The translations under genes were made by a program, and so were the position numbers. 15,211 bases of DNA, from contig JAODNB010000243.1 in the NCBI GenBank assembly GCA_025464795.1, positions 1 through 15,211 of the forward strand. The letters are read 5' to 3'. The notes beneath the pieces are model-generated. The model was not told where the DNA came from and made no database searches. It saw only the letters and a list, made by a program, of their open reading frames with translations. Each line of letters opens with the position of its first letter. Within the stretch, counting starts at the first letter, position 1. The DNA is from Frankiales bacterium. GTDB taxonomy: Bacteria > Actinomycetota > Actinomycetes > Mycobacteriales > SCTD01. Below, in pieces: positions 12,712-15,211 of this stretch.

Positions 12712-14083
12712 CCCGCGCGGCCTGCAGCATCTCTGCGACGAGGAACGCCAGCTCGAGCGACTGCCCGTTGTTGAGGCGGGGGTCGCAGGCCGTCTCGTAG
12801 CGGCCCGCGAGGTCCTCAGCGGTCAGCTCGTAGGCACCTCCGGTGCACTCGGTGACCTCGTCGCCGGTCAGCTCCACGTGGACGCCACCGGGGTGCGTGC
12901 CGAGCGAGGCGTGGACCTCGAAGAACCCCCGTACCTCGCTCATCACGTCGTCGAAGTGCCGCGTCTTGTAGCCGTTCGCGGTCTCCGTCGTGTTGCCGTG
13001 CATGGGGTCGCAGCACCAGATGACGCTGCCCTTGCCCCGGGCGGCCTCGACGTGCCGAACGATCGGGGGGAGCACCTCACGGACCCGACCGGCACCCATG
13101 CGCGTGATCATCGTCAGCCGTCCGGGAACCCTCAGCGGATCGAGCTTCTCGGCCAGCGCCAGGGCCACCTCGGGCGTGGTCGTCGGACCGAGCTTCACCC
13201 CGATCGGGTTGGCCACCCGGCTGAGCAGGTCGATGTGCGCACCGTCGAGGTCGCGGGTGCGCTCCCCCACCCACACGAGGTGGCCGCTCAGTGCGAACGC
13301 CCGCTCGCCGGACTCGTCATACCTCGTCAGCGCCCGCTCGTACTCCAGGAGCAGGGCCTCGTGGCTGGAGTACAGCTCGACGCCCTGGGTGGCCGGCATG
13401 CTCGACAGGTCGAGACCACAGGCCCGCATGAAGGCCAGCGCCCGCTCGATGTCCTGGGCGAGCTCCTCGTAGCGGTGGCCCAACGGGCTCGACGCCACGA
13501 AAGCCGTGTTCCAGTCGTGCACCTTCTCGAGGTCGGCACTGCCGTCCGTGGCCATCGCACGCATGAAGTTCAGGGCGGCGGCGCTGTTCGCGTAGGCACG
13601 GATGAGCCGCTGCGGGTCCGGGGTCCTGTTCCCGTGCAGCTCGTTGACGGCGTCGCCCCGGTACGACGGGAGACCGGTCGAGCCCTCGACGTCGGAGCTG
13701 CGCGGCTTCGCGTACTGCCCGGCCATCCGGCCCACCTTGACGACCGGCAGGCTCGCTCCGTAGGTCAGCACGACGGCCATCTGCAGCAGCGTCCGCACCT
13801 TGCCGCGGATGCCCTCGGCCGTGTTGGCGTCGAAGGTCTCCGCGCAGTCGCCGCCCTGGAGCAGGAACGCCTCCCCGCGGGCAACGGCTGCAAGCCGGGT
13901 CCGGAGGATGTCGCACTCGTGCGGCTGCACGATCGGGGGCACCGTCGTCAGCGTGCCGATGACGTCCTTCAGCACTGCCAGGTCCGGGTAGCTGGGCTGC
14001 TGCACGGCGGGCAGGTCTCGCCAGGCATCGAGCCCGTCACGGGAGGAGCCGGCGCCGGCGGTGGGATCAAGCAGATGGGTCAC
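12695..14083 (-). CDS. aroG: 3-deoxy-7-phosphoheptulonate synthase, class II
   Basis: This is a plant/mycobacterial-type DAHP synthase, unrelated in sequence to the type I-beta enzyme 2.3 kb away but catalysing the same reaction. From GTG 14083 it has 462 residues, the same length as M. tuberculosis AroG. Metal ligands are visible: C80 (LLQGGDCAETF), H362 (CCDPMHGNT), E404 (GGVHVELTGD) and D434 (ACDPRLNNGQSLEL). KVGRMAGQYAKPRSSD and RMGAGRVREVLPP are further hallmarks. GGGAG lies 9 nt before the start. The frame is open upstream to 14251, but that would run through the divergent helicase start and add nothing conserved. The gene overlaps the convergent upstream-numbered gene by 17 nt at the stop. 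In mycobacteria this enzyme is inhibited by aromatic amino acids and pairs with chorismate mutase, and neither can be judged here. Confidence 0.97.
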   Translation of the reverse strand: MTHLLDPTAGAGSSRDGLDAWRDLPAVQQPSYPDLAVLKDVIGTLTTVPPIVQPHECDILRTRLAAVARGEAFLLQGGDCAETFDANTAEGIRGKVRTLLQMAVVLTYGASLPVVKVGRMAGQYAKPRSSDVEGSTGLPSYRGDAVNELHGNRTPDPQRLIRAYANSAAALNFMRAMATDGSADLEKVHDWNTAFVASSPLGHRYEELAQDIERALAFMRACGLDLSSMPATQGVELYSSHEALLLEYERALTRYDESGERAFALSGHLVWVGERTRDLDGAHIDLLSRVANPIGVKLGPTTTPEVALALAEKLDPLRVPGRLTMITRMGAGRVREVLPPIVRHVEAARGKGSVIWCCDPMHGNTTETANGYKTRHFDDVMSEVRGFFEVHASLGTHPGGVHVELTGDEVTECTGGAYELTAEDLAGRYETACDPRLNNGQSLELAFLVAEMLQAARATTSR

Positions 14084-14088
14084 CGGAC

Positions 14089-14094
14089 TAGTCT
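14089..14094 (+). promoter_or_regulatory. -10 element, putative leaderless start of the helicase gene
   Basis: TAGTCT matches TAnnnT and lies 8 nt before GTG 14103 with no Shine-Dalgarno between. The two divergent start codons (14083 minus, 14103 plus) are only 19 nt apart, so any -35 must lie inside aroG. No good -35 is seen. Confidence 0.42.
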
Positions 14095-14102
14095 CCCAGA
14101 CC

Positions 14103-15211
14103 GTGACGGACGTGCTCGCGCGGGAGAGGGAGCACCTCATCCGGGCTCGGGCCGACCTCAAGCGCATGCGCGAGTCGACGGCCTGGATGCTCGACAACCA
14201 GGCCCAGTGGGGCAACGACGAGCTGACCACCCGGGCGCTCGCCGCGACCATGGCGCGGCGCTACGACCAGCTCCTCGACGACGGCGTCACGCCGCTGTTC
14301 TTCGGCCGTCTCGACTACGCGGCCGACGTGCAGGAGGGCGAGGTCTTCCACATCGGACGTCGTCACGTGACCGGTCCCGAGGGCGATCCGATGGTCGTCG
14401 ACTGGCGCGCCCCGGTGTCGGAGCCGTTCTACCGGGCGTCTGCCGCGGCCCCGCTGGGGGTCCTTCTGCGGCGCCGCTTCGGCTTCCGCGACGGGGTCCT
14501 GACGGCGTATGAGGACGACCGGCTCGACCGTCCGGCCGGCGTGAGCCAGCTGTTGGTCGAGGACATCGAGCGACCCCGTACCGGACCCATGCGCGACATC
14601 GTCGCCACGATCCAGCCCGAGCAGGACGAGCTCGTCCGGGCCGGGATCGAGCAGACCATCGCCGTCCAGGGCGCACCCGGGACGGGCAAGACGGCCGTCG
14701 GTCTGCACCGCGCCGCCTACCTGCTCTACGCCCACCGCCAGCGCCTCGCCACCGGCGTCCTCATCGTCGGGCCGAACACGTCCTTCCTGTCCTACGTGCA
14801 GGAGGTCCTGCCCGCGCTGGGGGAGGTGAAGGTCACCCAGAGCACCGTCGAGGACCTCTGCCCCAGGGTGAAGGTGACCGTCGCAGAGGACCCGGCAGCA
14901 GTGCTGAAGGGTGATGCCCGACTGGCCCTCGTCCTGGAGAAGGCCCTCTGGCTTCAGGTGGTCCGCCCCTCCGAGCCGTTGGTCCACTCCTACGGAGCCC
15001 GTCGGTGGCGCGTGTACCCCGACCAGGTCCGTGAGCTCGAGCGCGCCGTCCGTGGGCGCCGGCTCGGCTGGGAGGCTGGACGCACCGCCCTCGCCGCAGC
15101 CCTGGCCGCCGTGATCGTCCGCATGAAGGAGGACGAGGGCATCGCCCAGTCGGGGTCCTCGGTCGAGAAGCTCGCGAAGAGCGCGGCGGTGAAGGCCTAC
15201 GTCGACGCCGC
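14103..15211 (+). CDS. helD: HelD-family RNA polymerase-associated helicase (5' part, cut by window end)
   Basis: This is a UvrD/Rep-like superfamily 1 ATPase that, in the HelD/HelR family, removes RNA polymerase from stalled or rifamycin-bound complexes. Only the first 369 codons are in the window. The N-terminus is a charged coiled coil (about 4-35, REREHLIRARADLKRMRE), which enters the polymerase secondary channel in characterised members. The family block follows at about 66-112: FFGRLDY, FHIGRRHV and VVDWRAPVSEPFYRAS. A Q-motif-like segment IQPEQDELVR at 170-179 precedes Walker A GAPGTGKT (190-197). The region from about 245 matches the helicase insertion typical of HelD. The frame stays open to the edge. 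GTG 14103 is the likely leaderless start. Whether it carries the rifamycin-associated element cannot be said without a comparison. Confidence 0.93.
   Translation, partial: MTDVLAREREHLIRARADLKRMRESTAWMLDNQAQWGNDELTTRALAATMARRYDQLLDDGVTPLFFGRLDYAADVQEGEVFHIGRRHVTGPEGDPMVVDWRAPVSEPFYRASAAAPLGVLLRRRFGFRDGVLTAYEDDRLDRPAGVSQLLVEDIERPRTGPMRDIVATIQPEQDELVRAGIEQTIAVQGAPGTGKTAVGLHRAAYLLYAHRQRLATGVLIVGPNTSFLSYVQEVLPALGEVKVTQSTVEDLCPRVKVTVAEDPAAVLKGDARLALVLEKALWLQVVRPSEPLVHSYGARRWRVYPDQVRELERAVRGRRLGWEAGRTALAAALAAVIVRMKEDEGIAQSGSSVEKLAKSAAVKAYVDA

Noticed and set aside
14084..14251. N-terminal extension of class II aroG to 14251
   Set aside because: The start at 14083 gives exactly the expected 462 residues. 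The extension overlaps the helicase start and has no conserved sequence.
12878..14512. A 544-codon plus-strand frame opposite class II aroG
   Set aside because: It is antisense to a DAHP synthase with all metal ligands intact, and its translation has no recognisable motif.

Overview
The window is chromosomal DNA from a high-G+C Gram-positive bacterium (Actinomycetota). The evidence is the strong G/C third-position bias in every gene, frequent GTG starts, several genes that look leaderless (a TAnnnT -10 hexamer 6-9 nt before the start codon), a PASTA-domain Ser/Thr kinase, an M. tuberculosis-type class II DAHP synthase of 462 residues, and an actinobacterial HelD-like helicase. The order and family cannot be fixed from this sequence. 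No rRNA, tRNA, CRISPR, insertion sequence or phage gene was seen. This reads as a core-genome region with unusually rich RNA-level regulation.

Layout. (1) 14-2074: a membrane-anchored, ABC-type substrate-binding protein on the minus strand, divergent from a TetR-family regulator. (2) 2119-4040: thiH and thiG (thiazole branch of thiamin synthesis) on the minus strand, overlapping by 4 nt, behind a TPP riboswitch whose 3' edge holds the thiG Shine-Dalgarno sequence. (3) 4094-9209: a rightward cell-envelope and housekeeping run: LysM/lytic transglycosylase protein, PASTA Ser/Thr kinase, endonuclease IV, an unrecognised 146-aa protein, and an EamA-family transporter. The last three are packed with 4-nt start/stop overlaps. 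(4) 9218-10375: a type I-beta DAHP synthase preceded by what looks like a complete ribosome-mediated attenuator. Its leader peptide contains Trp-Tyr-Gly-Phe, and it has mutually exclusive hairpins and a strong GC-rich terminator. (5) 10372-11352: a threonine aldolase-family PLP enzyme on the minus strand. (6) 11371-12711: a remarkable single-chain protein with ECF-sigma-like domains, an anti-sigma zinc-finger motif, a transmembrane helix, a Thr/Pro stalk and an Ig-like exterior domain. It is transcribed divergently from the aldolase through overlapping -10 elements. (7) 12695-14083: class II DAHP synthase on the minus strand. (8) 14103 to the window end: a HelD-type RNA-polymerase-associated helicase, cut off by the window edge.

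Functional themes. Two unrelated DAHP synthases, both catalysing the first step of the shikimate pathway, lie within 5 kb, and only the type I-beta one has an aromatic-codon attenuator. Thiamin synthesis is under feedback by a riboswitch. The LysM hydrolase and PASTA kinase both act at the peptidoglycan. The kinase/class II DAHP synthase neighbourhood recalls pknL-aroG of mycobacteria and the corresponding Streptomyces region (from memory). The most interesting items are the W-Y-x-F attenuator, the sigma/anti-sigma/membrane fusion, its shared bidirectional promoter, and the riboswitch/Shine-Dalgarno overlap.
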